This document shows, piece after piece, positions 27,705 through 38,433 of a stretch of DNA of 54,444 nt. The position numbers and the translations under genes were made by a program. Each line of letters opens with the position of its first letter. The stretch's first letter is position 1. The DNA comes from Myxococcales bacterium (lineage in GTDB: Bacteria > Myxococcota_A > UBA9042): positions 1 through 54,444 of the forward strand of contig JAGSHB010000017.1 of assembly GCA_023954815.1 (NCBI GenBank), written 5' to 3'. A model generated the notes under the pieces. That model did not search any database and was not told where the DNA came from. It saw nothing but the letters and a program-made list of their open reading frames with translations.

Positions 27705-28352
27705 ATGGGACAGAAGACCCATCCGAACGGCCTACGCCTTGGCGTGATCCGGTCCTGGAACAGCAAGTGGTTCGAGGAAAAGAAATACGCCCAGTGGCTG
27801 CACGAGGATCTTGAGATCCGCAAGCTCATCAAAACAACGATGAAGCATGCTGGTATCTCCAAGGTTGAGATCGAGCGCCGCGCCCGTCAGATCCGGATCA
27901 GCGTGCACACCGCACGTCCCGGCATCCTGATCGGACCGAAGGGCAAAGAGGCTGACAAGATCAAGGCCGCGATCGCAAAGATCGCGACTGGTGAAGTCTA
28001 CCTCTCGATCCACGAGATTCGCCGTTCGGAGACGGACGCGCAGCTCGTCGCCGAGAACATCGCCACGCAGCTCGAGCGTCGCGTCGCCTTCCGCCGTGCC
28101 ATGCGCAAGGCCATGCAGGCCGCGCAGAAGTTCGGTGCCAAGGGCATTCGCGTCTCGTGCAAGGGTCGCCTCGGCGGCGCTGAAATGGGCCGCTACGAGT
28201 GGTACCTCGAGGGTCGCGTGCCGCTGCACACGCTCCGCGCGGACATTCAGTACGGCGAGGCGCTCGCTTCGACGACATACGGCATCATCGGTGTGAAGAC
28301 GTGGATTTACCACGGTGACATCATCCCGGAACGCTCGGGCGCCAACGCCTGA
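27705..28352 (+). CDS. rpsC: 30S ribosomal protein S3
   Basis: mRNA-entry helicase-site protein, 215 residues. Starts [13 protein letters not shown], the universal S3 N-terminus, with a KH domain ([14 protein letters not shown] carrying the GxxG loop) and [17 protein letters not shown] in the C-terminal domain. CGGAGAG is upstream. Confidence 0.99.
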   Translation: MGQKTHPNGLRLGVIRSWNSKWFEEKKYAQWLHEDLEIRKLIKTTMKHAGISKVEIERRARQIRISVHTARPGILIGPKGKEADKIKAAIAKIATGEVYLSIHEIRRSETDAQLVAENIATQLERRVAFRRAMRKAMQAAQKFGAKGIRVSCKGRLGGAEMGRYEWYLEGRVPLHTLRADIQYGEALASTTYGIIGVKTWIYHGDIIPERSGANA

Positions 28353-28404
28353 TTCACCTTTCACGCATCTGTAGCAGGATGCCTGATTTCCTAAGGAGAC
28401 CGAC

Positions 28405-28821
28405 ATGTTGGCTCCCAAGCGCATTCGCTGGCGCAAAGTGCAGAAAGGCCGCAATCGCGGAACCGCCTGCCGTGGTACCGAAGTTTCGTTCGGTGAATAT
28501 GGCCTTCAGGCCACAGAGGGCGGCTGGCTCACCAGCCGTCAAATCGAGGCCGCTCGTATTGCGATGACTCGCAAGATGAAGCGTGGCGCGAAGATCTGGA
28601 TTCGGATCTTCCCCCACAAGCCCATTTCCAAGAAGCCTGCCGAAACCCGCATGGGTAAAGGTAAGGGCGGACCGGATCACTGGGTTGCGGTCATCAAGCC
28701 TGGCCACATGCTCTACGAGATCCAGTCTGACGATGAGACGCTGGTTCGTTCGGCATTCGCCCTGGCAGCCTACAAGCTGCCCTTGCGGACACAGATCGTC
28801 CGTCGAGGAGAAATCCGATGA
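28405..28821 (+). CDS. rplP: 50S ribosomal protein L16
   Basis: 138 residues, with [15 protein letters not shown] at the start and the [20 protein letters not shown] loop that approaches the peptidyl-transferase centre and A-site tRNA. AAGGAG precedes the ATG. Overlaps rpmC by four bases (ATGA). Confidence 0.99.
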   Translation: MLAPKRIRWRKVQKGRNRGTACRGTEVSFGEYGLQATEGGWLTSRQIEAARIAMTRKMKRGAKIWIRIFPHKPISKKPAETRMGKGKGGPDHWVAVIKPGHMLYEIQSDDETLVRSAFALAAYKLPLRTQIVRRGEIR

Positions 28822-29036
28822 AAAAGAGCGTCATCAACGAGATGACCTTGTCGGAGCTGAACCGGTCCGAGACCGAGCTTCGCGAGGAGATCTTCCGGCT
28901 GCGCTTCCAGCACCACACCGGTCAGCTGGCCAGCCCGATCAAACTACGCACCACGCGCCGCAACCTTGCTCGCGTGAAGACCCGAATCCGCGCTTTCGAG
29001 CTGGGCGACGTCCAGACGGCAGCGAAGGAGTCCTAA
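28818..29036 (+). CDS. rpmC: 50S ribosomal protein L29
   Basis: 72 residues; [20 protein letters not shown] then [12 protein letters not shown] are the two L29 helices. It is located next to L23 at the exit tunnel. The ATG at 28818 overlaps the rplP stop, so translation is coupled, and rpsQ begins one base after its stop. Confidence 0.98.
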   Translation: MKKSVINEMTLSELNRSETELREEIFRLRFQHHTGQLASPIKLRTTRRNLARVKTRIRAFELGDVQTAAKES

Positions 29037-29037
29037 G

Positions 29038-29337
29038 ATGAGTGAGACTACGGAAAGCACGGTCGCAACCGAGACCGCTGAAGCCGCATCGCGCCATCGC
29101 CGCCAGCTGACGGGCGTTGTTGTTTCCACCAAGGGCGACAAGACCGCGGTGGTGAGCGTCACACGCACCTTCCTGCACCCGCAGTACCGCAAGTACGTGC
29201 GTCGCTCGAAGCGTTACCTGACCCATGATGAGCACAACACGTGCGGTGATGGCGACAAGGTGATCATCGAAGAGTGCCGTCCGATGTCGAAGCGCAAGCG
29301 TTGGCGTCTACGTACGGTGTTGCGCACGAACATCTGA
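29038..29337 (+). CDS. rpsQ: 30S ribosomal protein S17
   Basis: OB-fold protein, 99 residues: RRQLTGVVVSTKGDKTAVV, then YRKYVRRSKRYLTHDEHNTC and GDKVIIEECRPMSKRKRW. A 20-residue Thr/Ala/Glu-rich N-terminal extension precedes the usual start. GGAG is located in the end of rpmC. Last gene of the S10 string. Confidence 0.98.
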   Translation: MSETTESTVATETAEAASRHRRQLTGVVVSTKGDKTAVVSVTRTFLHPQYRKYVRRSKRYLTHDEHNTCGDGDKVIIEECRPMSKRKRWRLRTVLRTNI

Positions 29338-29410
29338 TTAGAGAAAGACATCTGCTGGCTCACGCCCAGATATCTAGTGCCCCAACTACGGGGCGACAGT
29401 CGAGGATGAC

Positions 29411-29779
29411 ATGATCCAGAGCGAAAGCTTCCTACAAGCTGCTGACAACTCGGGTGCGAAGCGTCTCCGGTGCATTAAGGTGCTCGGCGGCAGCAAGCGC
29501 AAGTACGCCTCCGTCGGTGACGTCATCGTCTGCTCGGTGCGTGAGGCGTTGCCCCGTTCCAAAGTGAAGGTGGGCGAGGTTGTTCGTGCAGTTATCGTCC
29601 GCACCGCCAAGGAAGTCGGTCGGGCAGACGGTACTTACATCAAGTTCGACGGCAACGCTGCTGTCCTTATCAACAAGCAAGGCGAGCCGATTGGCACCCG
29701 CATCTTCGGACCGGTCGCGCGCGAATTGCGTGCGAAGCGGTACATGAAGATCGTGTCGCTGGCCCCAGAGGTGCTCTAG
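29411..29779 (+). CDS. rplN: 50S ribosomal protein L14
   Basis: 122 residues, starting [18 protein letters not shown], with [14 protein letters not shown] and [20 protein letters not shown], all conserved L14. It contacts 16S rRNA bridge B8. The 73-base gap before it includes GCCCC-AACTAC-GGGGC, a short hairpin, and then GAGGA as ribosome site. Confidence 0.99.
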   Translation: MIQSESFLQAADNSGAKRLRCIKVLGGSKRKYASVGDVIVCSVREALPRSKVKVGEVVRAVIVRTAKEVGRADGTYIKFDGNAAVLINKQGEPIGTRIFGPVARELRAKRYMKIVSLAPEVL

Positions 29780-29807
29780 CCGTCCGGCTGGAGCGCAGAG
29801 GTTCATC

Positions 29808-30140
29808 ATGAACAAGATTCGCAAAGGTGATTTGGTCACCGTGCTCGCAGGCAAAGACAAGGGCAAGACCGGTAAGGTCACGCGCGTCGTCAAAGACGGT
29901 GAGCGGGTTGTCGTCGAAGGCGTCAACATCCACAAGCACCACGTCAAGCCAAACCAGCAGGGTCGCGAAAGCGGCATCGTTCGCAAAGAGGCGTCGTTGC
30001 ACGCCTCGAACGTGACGCTGATTAGCCCCAGCACCGGCAAGCCGGTTCGCGTCGGTTTCCAGTCGGTCATCGGCGCTGACGGTGAGCAGAAGAAAGTGCG
30101 CGTGGCAAAGCAGACCGGTGAGCAGCTCGACGCTGTCTAG
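29808..30140 (+). CDS. rplX: 50S ribosomal protein L24
   Basis: 110 residues with a KOW motif (IRKGDLVTVLAGKDKGKTGK) and VEGVNIHKHHVKPNQQ, both L24 signatures. An early assembly initiator of the 50S. It ends 93 bases before rplE. Confidence 0.98.
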   Translation: MNKIRKGDLVTVLAGKDKGKTGKVTRVVKDGERVVVEGVNIHKHHVKPNQQGRESGIVRKEASLHASNVTLISPSTGKPVRVGFQSVIGADGEQKKVRVAKQTGEQLDAV

Positions 30141-30233
30141 CGCACCGATTGACAAGACGACAGGCCCGCCGAGTAGACGCAGCGCACACGCGCATAGGTC
30201 GCTACTTCAACCAAGGCCCAAGAGAGGATTGAT

Positions 30234-30776
30234 ATGAACGCCAGGCTTCAAACGAAGTACAAAGACGAGGTTGTCAGCACGCTGACCACTGAGTTCGCAT
30301 ACGGCAACATCATGCAGGTTCCGAAACTCGACAAGATCGTCGTGAACTTCGGACTTGGTGAAGCGGTGCAGAACCCGAAAGTGATCGAGCGCTGCGTTCA
30401 GCAGATGACTCAGCTCTCGGGCCAGAAGCCAGTGATTACTCGCGCAAGCAAGTCGATCTCGAACTTCAAGCTTCGCGAAGGCATGCCCATCGGTGTGAAA
30501 GTGACCTTGCGTCGCACACAGATGTGGGAGTTTCTCGATCGTCTGTTCAGCGTCGCGCTTCCGCGCGTTCGTGACTTCCGTGGTGTGAGCACCAAGGCCT
30601 TCGACGGCCGCGGTAACTACACCCTGGGAATCAAAGAGCAGATCATTTTCCCTGAGATCGATTACGACAAGGTGGACAAGGTGCGCGGTCTGAACATTAC
30701 GTTTGTGACGACCGCAAACACGGACGATGAAGGCCGCGCTCTATTGAAGGCCCTCGGAATGCCGTTCCGCAAGTAG
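30234..30776 (+). CDS. rplE: 50S ribosomal protein L5
   Basis: 5S rRNA-binding protein, 180 residues: [18 protein letters not shown], then [20 protein letters not shown] and a C-terminal [28 protein letters not shown] precedes the ATG. Usually followed by rpsN; here rpsH comes next after 70 bases. Confidence 0.99.
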   Translation: MNARLQTKYKDEVVSTLTTEFAYGNIMQVPKLDKIVVNFGLGEAVQNPKVIERCVQQMTQLSGQKPVITRASKSISNFKLREGMPIGVKVTLRRTQMWEFLDRLFSVALPRVRDFRGVSTKAFDGRGNYTLGIKEQIIFPEIDYDKVDKVRGLNITFVTTANTDDEGRALLKALGMPFRK

Positions 30777-30846
30777 AAAGTCCCGCGTCGGTGGGTGCGC
30801 ACAAGCGCTGCAGTTCACCGAGACCTGGACCGGAGGAGAGACGAAG

Positions 30847-31248
30847 ATGGCAACGACCAACGATCCCATCTCGGATTACCTGACACGCATCCGCAACGCC
30901 ATTCAGGCGCGGCATGAATCGCTCCGCATCCCGCGGTCGAACATGCTTCTTCGCATTAGCGAAATCCTGAAGGCCGAAGGCTACGTCAACGGTTTCGAGA
31001 ATATCGACGAAGGCCCACAGGGCACTATCGTGGTGCACTTGCGCTACCTCGGCGACCGCAGCAATGCGATCAAGACGCTGAGTCGCGTTTCTAAGCCCAG
31101 CCGCCGTAAGTACGTCGGCGCAGGCGATATTCCACGGGTCAAGAACGGCCTCGGAATTGCAATCCTCTCGACGTCACGTGGCGTCATGACCGGTGCAGAT
31201 GCGCGCAAGGCCAAAGTTGGCGGCGAGCTCCTCTGCACCGTGTGGTGA
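30847..31248 (+). CDS. rpsH: 30S ribosomal protein S8
   Basis: 133 residues: DPISDYLTRIRNAIQARH at the N-terminus and GLGIAILSTSRGVMTGADAR near the C-terminus, which forms the rRNA helix 21 binding face. It is a repressor of the spc operon in E. coli; an equivalent mRNA site was not established here. GGAGGAGAG gives a strong ribosome site. Confidence 0.99.
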   Translation: MATTNDPISDYLTRIRNAIQARHESLRIPRSNMLLRISEILKAEGYVNGFENIDEGPQGTIVVHLRYLGDRSNAIKTLSRVSKPSRRKYVGAGDIPRVKNGLGIAILSTSRGVMTGADARKAKVGGELLCTVW

Positions 31249-31256
31249 GGGACATC

Positions 31257-31817
31257 ATGGCTGAAAAAAAGATTGTATTGTCTCGGATTGGCAAAGCGCC
31301 AGTCGCCGTGCCGAAGGGCGTCACCGTCACCATCAATGGTGTCGATGTGGCGGTCAAAGGTCCGAAAGGCACCCTTAACCGTGTATTCAGCGGAGTGACG
31401 TTCGAGCAGAGTGATGCTCAGATCGTCGTGCACGCCGATTCGCACACGAAAAAGGGCAAGGCTCTTCACGGGCTCGGTCGCTCGCTTCTGGCCAACATGG
31501 TCACCGGCGTTTCGACTGGCTACAAGCGCGAGCTTGACGTCAAGGGTGTTGGTTTTCGTATCGACCAGAGTGGCAACGACTTGGTTTTCCAGGTTGGCTT
31601 TTCCCACACCGTCACCTACACGCTCCCCGCGGGTGTGAAGGCTAAGGTCGAGGGGCAGACGCACTTGGTTCTTGAGTCCACCGATAAGGAACTCATTGGC
31701 CAGAGCGCAGCTAGCATCCGCGCCATTCGCCCCCCAGAGCCCTACAAGGGTAAGGGGATTCGGTACTCCGATGAAGTCGTGCGCCGCAAGGCCGGCAAGT
31801 CGGGCGGCAAGAAGTAA
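31257..31817 (+). CDS. rplF: 50S ribosomal protein L6
   Basis: 186 residues with two L6 domains: LSRIGKAPVAVPKGV at the start and ELDVKGVGFRIDQSGNDLVF in the middle, then the C-terminal RAIRPPEPYKGKGIRYSDE. The ATG at 31257 has GAGGG upstream; the frame is open from a GTG at 31242 inside rpsH. Confidence 0.98.
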   Translation: MAEKKIVLSRIGKAPVAVPKGVTVTINGVDVAVKGPKGTLNRVFSGVTFEQSDAQIVVHADSHTKKGKALHGLGRSLLANMVTGVSTGYKRELDVKGVGFRIDQSGNDLVFQVGFSHTVTYTLPAGVKAKVEGQTHLVLESTDKELIGQSAASIRAIRPPEPYKGKGIRYSDEVVRRKAGKSGGKK

Positions 31818-31858
31818 TTGAGGCGGCCACAATTGTGGTCTGGCCCGGAGGGAGCCCC

Positions 31859-32281
31859 ATGCTCACACCTCGCTTTTCAAATCGTCGGCAGCACCGGAAG
31901 TACCGTCTGCGCTTTTCGATCCGTGGCACCACGGACCGTCCGCGTCTGAGCGTCTTCCGCTCTGCCAAACATATCTACGCCCAGGTCATCGATGATGACT
32001 CGGGTCGCACGCTCGCACAGGCTTCGACGCTCGAGGAGGGCTTCAAGGCCTTCGACGGTGACAAGACTGCTGCGGCAAACAAGGTGGGTGAGCTCGTCGC
32101 TGACCGTGCCATCGCCGCTGGCGTGTCGAAGCTCGTCTTCGATCGCAACGGCTTCAAGTACACCGGGCGTATCGCCGCGGTGTCGAAGGCCGCTCACGCG
32201 AAAGGCCTGCTGACGAAAGACGGACACGCCCCAGCGGGCGACAATGGTGATGCTGCTGCGTCGCTAGCGAACCAGGAGTAG
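31859..32281 (+). CDS. rplR: 50S ribosomal protein L18
   Basis: 5S rRNA-binding protein, 140 residues from ATG 31859: [20 protein letters not shown] and [20 protein letters not shown] are conserved. It carries a C-terminal tail of about 22 residues (Gly/Asp/Ala-rich) beyond the usual end. GGAGGG precedes the ATG at close spacing. Confidence 0.97.
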   Translation: MLTPRFSNRRQHRKYRLRFSIRGTTDRPRLSVFRSAKHIYAQVIDDDSGRTLAQASTLEEGFKAFDGDKTAAANKVGELVADRAIAAGVSKLVFDRNGFKYTGRIAAVSKAAHAKGLLTKDGHAPAGDNGDAAASLANQE

Positions 32282-32285
32282 AACC

Positions 32286-32831
32286 ATGTCGAACAACCGT
32301 GGTGGTGGAGATCGGCGCGGCGGCCGTGGTCGCCGGGATCGCAACGAGCCGGATGACGGCTTCAACGCAGCAACAATTGGCATCAACCGCACCTCGAAAG
32401 TGGTGAAGGGTGGTCGTCGGTTCTCCTTCTCAGCACTCGTCGTCGTCGGTGATGGCACCGGCAATGTCGGCGTCGGCATGGGTAAGGCTAACGAGGTTCC
32501 GGAAGCGATCCGCAAGGGTTCGCAGAAGGCACGCAAGGCTGTCTTCAAAGTGCCGCTGGTCAAGGGAACGATCCCGCACGACGCAGTCGGACACCACGGC
32601 GCAGGCCGTGTGCTGCTTCTGCCAGCGAGTCAGGGTACCGGTATTATTGCCGGCGGTCCGGTTCGTGCCGTGCTCGAGCAGGCCGGTATTCGTAATATCA
32701 TTACGAAATGTCTGGGCAGCAACAATCCGCACAACGTCGTTCGCGCGACCGTGGATGCCCTCAAGCAGCTTCGTACGATCGAGCAGGTGAGCGCAGCTCG
32801 CGGCAAGTCGGTCGAAGAAATCCGCGGATAA
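32286..32831 (+). CDS. rpsE: 30S ribosomal protein S5
   Basis: 181 residues with an Arg/Gly-rich N-terminal extension (about 1-25), then [20 protein letters not shown] and the C-terminal [20 protein letters not shown]. The double-stranded RNA-binding domain and ribosomal-fidelity loop are intact. Four bases after rplR. The gene usually next, rpmD, is not present. Confidence 0.99.
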   Translation: MSNNRGGGDRRGGRGRRDRNEPDDGFNAATIGINRTSKVVKGGRRFSFSALVVVGDGTGNVGVGMGKANEVPEAIRKGSQKARKAVFKVPLVKGTIPHDAVGHHGAGRVLLLPASQGTGIIAGGPVRAVLEQAGIRNIITKCLGSNNPHNVVRATVDALKQLRTIEQVSAARGKSVEEIRG

Positions 32832-32876
32832 AGCGGGCTTCAACCCAACAATCGGGCCGTAGTGCCCAATTCGCTC

Positions 32877-32912
32877 TTGCATCCCAGATAGAGCGCGCGT
32901 AGTATCGCGCGC
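32877..32912 (+). promoter_or_regulatory. hairpin and possible internal promoter before rplO
   Basis: GCGCGCG (32893-32899), loop TAGTAT, CGCGCGC (32906-32912) is a perfect seven-pair GC stem. The same loop TAGTAT (32900-32905) sits 17 bases after TTGCAT (32877-32882), a possible weak promoter. Absence of a T-run argues against an intrinsic terminator. The 191-base gap has no gene for L30. Confidence 0.4.
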
Positions 32913-33022
32913 CCTAGCCTGGGGGACGGTGGACAGGATCGCCTTCGTGCGGCCAGCCACTCGGCAAGAAACCCCGGAATCCCGGGCCTCTGGCGCCAAC
33001 GTAACGGCGCTGGGAGATGACG

Positions 33023-33472
33023 ATGAACGAGCTTAGCAATCTCCGCCCACCTAAGGGCGCCACTCGCAAGCGCAAACGTGTCGGTCGCGGCATTGGTTCG
33101 CGCCTTGGCAAGACCGCTGGTCGCGGCCATGGTGGTATGGGCAGCCGTAAAAGCGGCAATGTCGGTGCCTGGTTTGAGGGTGGTCAGATGCCCTTGCAGC
33201 GTCGTTTGCCGAAGGTTGGTTTCACCAACATCTTCCGCAAGCAGTGGCTGACGATCAACGTGGGCGACCTCGACAAGTTCGAGGCGGGCACGAAGGTCGA
33301 TGAGGCGCTCTTGCGTCAGCTCAACCTGGTCAAGGGGCGCGCTGACGGCCTCAAGATCTTGGGTGACGGCGAGCTTCCGGTCGGATTGCACATCGTGGCG
33401 AACAAGTTCACCGCATCTGCAAAGTCCAAGATCGAAGCCGCTGGTGGCACTGTGGAGGTCGTCGGTGGCTAG
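33023..33472 (+). CDS. rplO: 50S ribosomal protein L15
   Basis: 149 residues: [20 protein letters not shown] and [25 protein letters not shown] in segments of the Gly-rich N-terminal half are typical, with the C-terminal [23 protein letters not shown] 33023 lies six bases after GGGAG; the earlier in-frame ATG at 33017 is too close to it. Its stop overlaps secY. Confidence 0.98.
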   Translation: MNELSNLRPPKGATRKRKRVGRGIGSRLGKTAGRGHGGMGSRKSGNVGAWFEGGQMPLQRRLPKVGFTNIFRKQWLTINVGDLDKFEAGTKVDEALLRQLNLVKGRADGLKILGDGELPVGLHIVANKFTASAKSKIEAAGGTVEVVGG

Positions 33473-34799
33473 CTCCATCGGAAATATCGGCAAGGTGCCG
33501 GAGCTGAAGAAGCGTGTCCTCTTCACTCTCGCAATGCTCGCCGTCTACCGTATCGGCGTTTTCGTCGCGGTCCCTGGCGTTGATCGTCAGGTCGTGAGCG
33601 ATTACCTTGCCAGCTCTGGTGGCGGTCTGTTGGGCATGTTCAACATGTTCACCGGTGGTGCGTTGGAGCAGGTCTCCATCTTCGCCCTCGGTATCATGCC
33701 GTACATCTCAGCCAGCATCATTTTGCAGCTGCTCACCGTGGTCGTTCCGGCCGTCGAGCGTCTGAATAAAGAAGGTGAGTCTGGTCGTCGCAAGATCAAC
33801 CAGTACACCCGCTACGGCACCGTGTTGTTGTCCCTGATTCAGGGCACCTTCATGGCGACCTGGTTGGCCGGTCTGAATAGTCAGGCTCTCGGTGGTGGTA
33901 GCTCTGCTGCCATGACGAGTGGCTTCGGCTTCATCGCGCTGTGTGTGTTGTCGTTGACGACGGGTACCGTTTTCATCATGTGGCTCGGTGAGCAGATCAC
34001 CGCACGCGGCATTGGTAACGGCATCTCGCTCATCATCTACGCAGGCATCGTCGCCGGTCTCCCGACAGCGCTGCAGCAGACATTCACGCTCGTGAAGAAC
34101 GGTCAGATCAGCCCGCCTGTGCTGCTGTTCATCCTCGCCACTGTTGTCGCTGTGATTGCTGTCATCGTGTTCTTCGAGCGCGCACAACGTCGGATTCCGG
34201 TGCAATACGCGAAGCGTGTTGTTGGTAATCAGGTGATGCAGGCCCAGGGTTCGTTCCTTCCGCTGAAGGTGAACACGGCCGGCGTTATCCCGCCGATCTT
34301 CGCTTCGTCGATTCTGATGTTCCCAGCCACGCTGGCGAACTTCGCGCCAGACAGTCAGGTTCTCGCGGGGATTCTCAATTCCCTCGTGCCCGGCCGTACG
34401 CTGTACAATGTCGTATACGTCGCGCTGATCATCTTCTTCTGCTACTTCTACACCGCCGTGACGTTCAATCCGGTTGATGTGGCGGATAACCTGAAGAAGG
34501 GTGGTGGCTTCGTTCCCGGTGTTCGCGCCGGTAAGAAGACCGCAGAGTACATCGACCGTGTCCTGTCTCGTTTGACCTTTGGTGGTGCGGTTTACGTCGC
34601 CGCTGTCTGTGTCTTGCCTGGCTTCCTACAGCTCGAGTTCAACGTGCCGTTCTACTTCGGTGGTACCTCGCTGCTCATCGTGGTGGGCGTCGCGATGGAC
34701 ACTGCCCAGCAGATCGAGAGTCACCTTATCACCCGTAACTACGACGGCTTCGCTGGCCCACGTGGCCCGCGTATGCGTGGCCGTCGCGCTGCGGCTTAG
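33465..34799 (+). CDS. secY: preprotein translocase subunit SecY
   Basis: Channel subunit of the Sec translocon, 444 residues with about ten transmembrane segments. Features: [21 protein letters not shown] at the first helix in pieces, the plug region [33 protein letters not shown] in the middle and [10 protein letters not shown]-like [21 protein letters not shown] 33465 overlaps the end of rplO by eight bases and has GGAGG six bases upstream, so the longer open frame inside rplO was not used. Confidence 0.99.
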   Translation: MASSIGNIGKVPELKKRVLFTLAMLAVYRIGVFVAVPGVDRQVVSDYLASSGGGLLGMFNMFTGGALEQVSIFALGIMPYISASIILQLLTVVVPAVERLNKEGESGRRKINQYTRYGTVLLSLIQGTFMATWLAGLNSQALGGGSSAAMTSGFGFIALCVLSLTTGTVFIMWLGEQITARGIGNGISLIIYAGIVAGLPTALQQTFTLVKNGQISPPVLLFILATVVAVIAVIVFFERAQRRIPVQYAKRVVGNQVMQAQGSFLPLKVNTAGVIPPIFASSILMFPATLANFAPDSQVLAGILNSLVPGRTLYNVVYVALIIFFCYFYTAVTFNPVDVADNLKKGGGFVPGVRAGKKTAEYIDRVLSRLTFGGAVYVAAVCVLPGFLQLEFNVPFYFGGTSLLIVVGVAMDTAQQIESHLITRNYDGFAGPRGPRMRGRRAAA

Positions 34800-34809
34800 G
34801 AAGACTATC

Positions 34810-35475
34810 GTGACGACTCCCAACCGCATGATCCTGCTCGGTGCCCCTGGTGCCGGAAAGGGCACCGTAGCCAAAGGCTTGGTGGATCACCTCAAGGTGA
34901 CTCATCTGTCCACCGGCGACATGCTCCGTGCGGCCGTAGCTGCAGGCACGGAAGTTGGGCTGCACGCCAAGACCTTTATGGATCGTGGCGCGCTGGTTCC
35001 TGACGACGTCATGGTTGCCCTGATCGCCGAGCGCGTGAGCCAGGACGACTGCAAGAGTGAGGACGGCACCGTTCGTTTCTTGCTCGATGGGTTTCCGCGT
35101 ACGTTGCCCCAGGCAGACGCACTTGACGATCGTGGCCTCGGGCCCGACGCAGTGATTCACCTGGATGTTGCGAATGAGGTAGTGGTCGGTCGTTTGACCG
35201 GTCGGCGCTCTTGCCCAGGGTGCGGCGCGCCCTATCACGTAGAATTCAAGCAACCAAAGGTTGCAGGAATCTGCGACATCTGCGATACGGCGCTCGTGCA
35301 CCGCGCGGATGACCGTGAAGAGCCCATCCGCAAGCGTCTCGCGACGTACAGCGCTCAGACCTCTCCGTTGGTCGAGCGCTACAGCGCGGAGCTCATCACC
35401 ATCGATGGAGACAACGCCCCGAGCGCTGTCTTGAACGCGGTGCTTGAGCGTGTGTCTGCTGGCAGTGCCGGTTAG
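34810..35475 (+). CDS. adk: adenylate kinase
   Basis: ATP + AMP to 2 ADP. 221 residues with P-loop GAPGAGKGT near residue 11, STGDMLRAAV, FLLDGFPRTLPQADAL and DDREEPIRKRL. The LID has four cysteines (CPGCGAPYHVEFK and CDICD), the zinc-binding version. GTG 34810 has GGAAG six bases upstream; the next in-frame start is ATG 34828. Confidence 0.99.
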   Translation: MTTPNRMILLGAPGAGKGTVAKGLVDHLKVTHLSTGDMLRAAVAAGTEVGLHAKTFMDRGALVPDDVMVALIAERVSQDDCKSEDGTVRFLLDGFPRTLPQADALDDRGLGPDAVIHLDVANEVVVGRLTGRRSCPGCGAPYHVEFKQPKVAGICDICDTALVHRADDREEPIRKRLATYSAQTSPLVERYSAELITIDGDNAPSAVLNAVLERVSAGSAG

Positions 35476-35554
35476 ACGAGAGAAACTAGGCCACAGCGCC
35501 AGTAGGATTTCGGCGTGGGTTTGAGCGAAAGCCAGACTCGTCGCGCCAGTGAAG

Positions 35555-35570
35555 TGAGCCGAAGGGCTCA
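35555..35570 (+). promoter_or_regulatory. hairpin before rpmJ
   Basis: TGAGCC (35555-35560), loop GAAG, GGCTCA (35565-35570) is a perfect six-pair stem, 14 bases before the rpmJ ATG and next to its GGAGAAG ribosome site. A role in translational control of the alpha string is possible but unshown. Confidence 0.35.
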
Positions 35571-35584
35571 GTGGAGAAGAAGTC

Positions 35585-35698
35585 ATGAAGGTCAGAGCCT
35601 CCGTGAAGCCGATCTGTGAGTCATGCCGCGTCGTCAAGCGTCGCGGTATCGTGCGGGTCATCTGCAATAACCCGAAGCACAAGCAGCGTCAGGGCTAA
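35585..35698 (+). CDS. rpmJ: 50S ribosomal protein L36
   Basis: 37 residues: [20 protein letters not shown], then [17 protein letters not shown]. The Cys/Cys/Cys/His set (CESC and CNNPKH) is the zinc-ribbon form, so this L36 needs zinc. GGAGAAG precedes the ATG. infA and map, often between adk or secY and rpmJ, are not present in the 109-base gap. Confidence 0.98.
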   Translation: MKVRASVKPICESCRVVKRRGIVRVICNNPKHKQRQG

Positions 35699-35734
35699 GC
35701 CCTCGCGGGCCCCTTTCGCATTAGGAGACGACCA

Positions 35735-36103
35735 ATGGCACGTATCGCTGGTGTTGACCTTCCGCGCAATAAGCGGGTGGACATCGCACTACGCTCGATC
35801 TACGGCGTCGGACCGAAGATCTCGGACGACGTCTGCCGCAAGGCAGGAATCGACGGTAGTAAGCGCACAGAAGCTCTGACCGATCAGGATGTGATTCGCA
35901 TCCGTGAGGTTCTTGAGACTCAGTACAAGGTGGAGGGTGATCTGCGTCGTCAGGTTGCACTCGACATTAAGCGGCTCATGGATCTCGGTTGCTACCGCGG
36001 TCTACGTCACCGCCGTGGCCTGCCCGTCCGTGGTCAGCGCACTCACACGAACGCACGCACCCGCAAGGGCCCGCGTCGCGCTGCAATCAAGAAGAAGAAG
36101 TAG
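35735..36103 (+). CDS. rpsM: 30S ribosomal protein S13
   Basis: 122 residues, starting [20 protein letters not shown], with [20 protein letters not shown] and a basic tail. It contacts the P-site tRNA and bridge B1. AGGAGACG is the ribosome site. First of the S13-S11-S4-alpha-L17 set. Confidence 0.99.
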   Translation: MARIAGVDLPRNKRVDIALRSIYGVGPKISDDVCRKAGIDGSKRTEALTDQDVIRIREVLETQYKVEGDLRRQVALDIKRLMDLGCYRGLRHRRGLPVRGQRTHTNARTRKGPRRAAIKKKK

Positions 36104-36116
36104 CAGGAGCTAACAG

Positions 36117-36515
36117 ATGGCTGGTCCGAAGAAGGGCGTCGGGCGCATCAAGCGTCGCGATCGCAAGAACGTACAGACCGGCGTGGTGCACATCACGTCG
36201 ACGTTCAACAACACCATCGTCACGATCACGGATGTGGCCGGCAACGTCGTTGCTTGGTCCACCGCTGGTCACCGTGGCTTCAAGGGGTCGCGCAAGTCGA
36301 CTCCGTTCGCGGCCCAGATGGCCGCGGAAGATGCTGGCCGCAAGGCGCAGGATCACGGCATGAAGACCGTGTCCGTCCGCGTCAAAGGTCCCGGCAGTGG
36401 CCGCGAAGCCGCTATGCGCGCGCTGGCCAACGTTGGCTTCCGCGTCTCGTCGATCCGCGACGTGACCCCCATTCCGCACAACGGTTGCCGCCCGCGCAAG
36501 CGTCGCCGCGTTTAG
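36117..36515 (+). CDS. rpsK: 30S ribosomal protein S11
   Basis: 132 residues: [20 protein letters not shown] and [19 protein letters not shown], then [15 protein letters not shown] and the C-terminal [13 protein letters not shown]. It lines the mRNA exit platform. CAGGAGC precedes it. Confidence 0.99.
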   Translation: MAGPKKGVGRIKRRDRKNVQTGVVHITSTFNNTIVTITDVAGNVVAWSTAGHRGFKGSRKSTPFAAQMAAEDAGRKAQDHGMKTVSVRVKGPGSGREAAMRALANVGFRVSSIRDVTPIPHNGCRPRKRRRV

Positions 36516-36530
36516 TTCAGGAGAATCAAA

Positions 36531-37160
36531 GTGGCTCGTTACACCGGACCCGTTTGTCGTCTCTGCCGTCGCGAAGGGCTAAAGCTCTTCCTGAAAGGCG
36601 AGCGTTGTTACACCGATAAGTGCGCCTACGAGCGCCGGGCATTCGTGCCCGGTATGCACGGCCAGGCGCGCCGCAGCAAAGTCTCTGAGTATGGCCGTCA
36701 GCTTCGTGAGAAGCAGAAGGTTAAGCGCATGTACGGCCTCGTCGAGAAGCAGTTCCGCGCTTACTACAAGCTCGCTGCTCAGAAAGATGGCGTTACAGGT
36801 GAGAACCTGCTTCGCTTCCTCGAGCGTCGTCTCGACAATGCTGTGTACCGTCTTGGTTTCGCAGTGAGTCGTTCAGAGGCCCGCCAGATCGTTCGGCACA
36901 ATCACGTGCTGATCAATGGCCGCCGCTGCAACATCCCATCCGCCATGGTGCGCGTCGGCGATACGATCGAGATTCGTGAGAAGTCTCGTGAGCAGGCTCG
37001 CATCACGGAGGCCCTCGATGGTGCCGACCGTCGTGGACTGCCAGCGTGGCTTGAGTCGGACCGCAAGAACTTCAAGGGCAAGGTCACTAGCCTGCCTCAG
37101 CGTGCTGATATCACGGCGCCGATCGAAGAGCGTCTGATCATCGAGCTCTACTCGAAGTAA
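36531..37160 (+). CDS. rpsD: 30S ribosomal protein S4
   Basis: 209 residues from GTG 36531, with the N-terminal four-cysteine zinc site (CRLCRREG and CYTDKCAYE), then the S4 RNA-binding domain [19 protein letters not shown] and [15 protein letters not shown] primary assembly protein. CAGGAG is upstream. Zinc-site retention matches the L36 and Adk zinc forms in this string. Confidence 0.99.
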   Translation: MARYTGPVCRLCRREGLKLFLKGERCYTDKCAYERRAFVPGMHGQARRSKVSEYGRQLREKQKVKRMYGLVEKQFRAYYKLAAQKDGVTGENLLRFLERRLDNAVYRLGFAVSRSEARQIVRHNHVLINGRRCNIPSAMVRVGDTIEIREKSREQARITEALDGADRRGLPAWLESDRKNFKGKVTSLPQRADITAPIEERLIIELYSK

Positions 37161-37176
37161 GCACCGGTTCGACGTT

Positions 37177-37207
37177 GCCCCTGGCTCCTATCGTGGAGCG
37201 CTGGGGC
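37177..37207 (+). other. hairpin in the rpsD-rpoA gap
   Basis: GCCCC (37177-37181), tg, GCTCC, loop TATCGT, GGAGC, gct, GGGGC (37203-37207): two five-pair helices around a small internal loop, 17 bases after the rpsD stop. There is no T-run. It may be a processing or regulatory site between rpsD and rpoA. Confidence 0.4.
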
Positions 37208-37285
37208 GAACTTCGGGGTCTAGTCCCCCACTGACGATCGCGACATCTCCGCTGGCCACGCCGGCGGGGTACGACAGGAGAAGCC

Positions 37286-38377
<1,092 letters not shown>

Positions 38378-38433
38378 GGACCTATCTTTGATGATGGGAG
38401 GCTGGTCCTCCCGGTGAATTTGGAGAACGACAG

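Noticed and set aside
32893-32912. Intrinsic terminator inside the ribosomal cluster
   Set aside because: The GC stem lacks a T-run on either strand, and the downstream genes need transcription through it or a new promoter.
33300-33464. N-terminal extension of secY in the rplO region
   Set aside because: The sequence is an out-of-frame reading of L15; GTG 33465 has GGAGG at good spacing.
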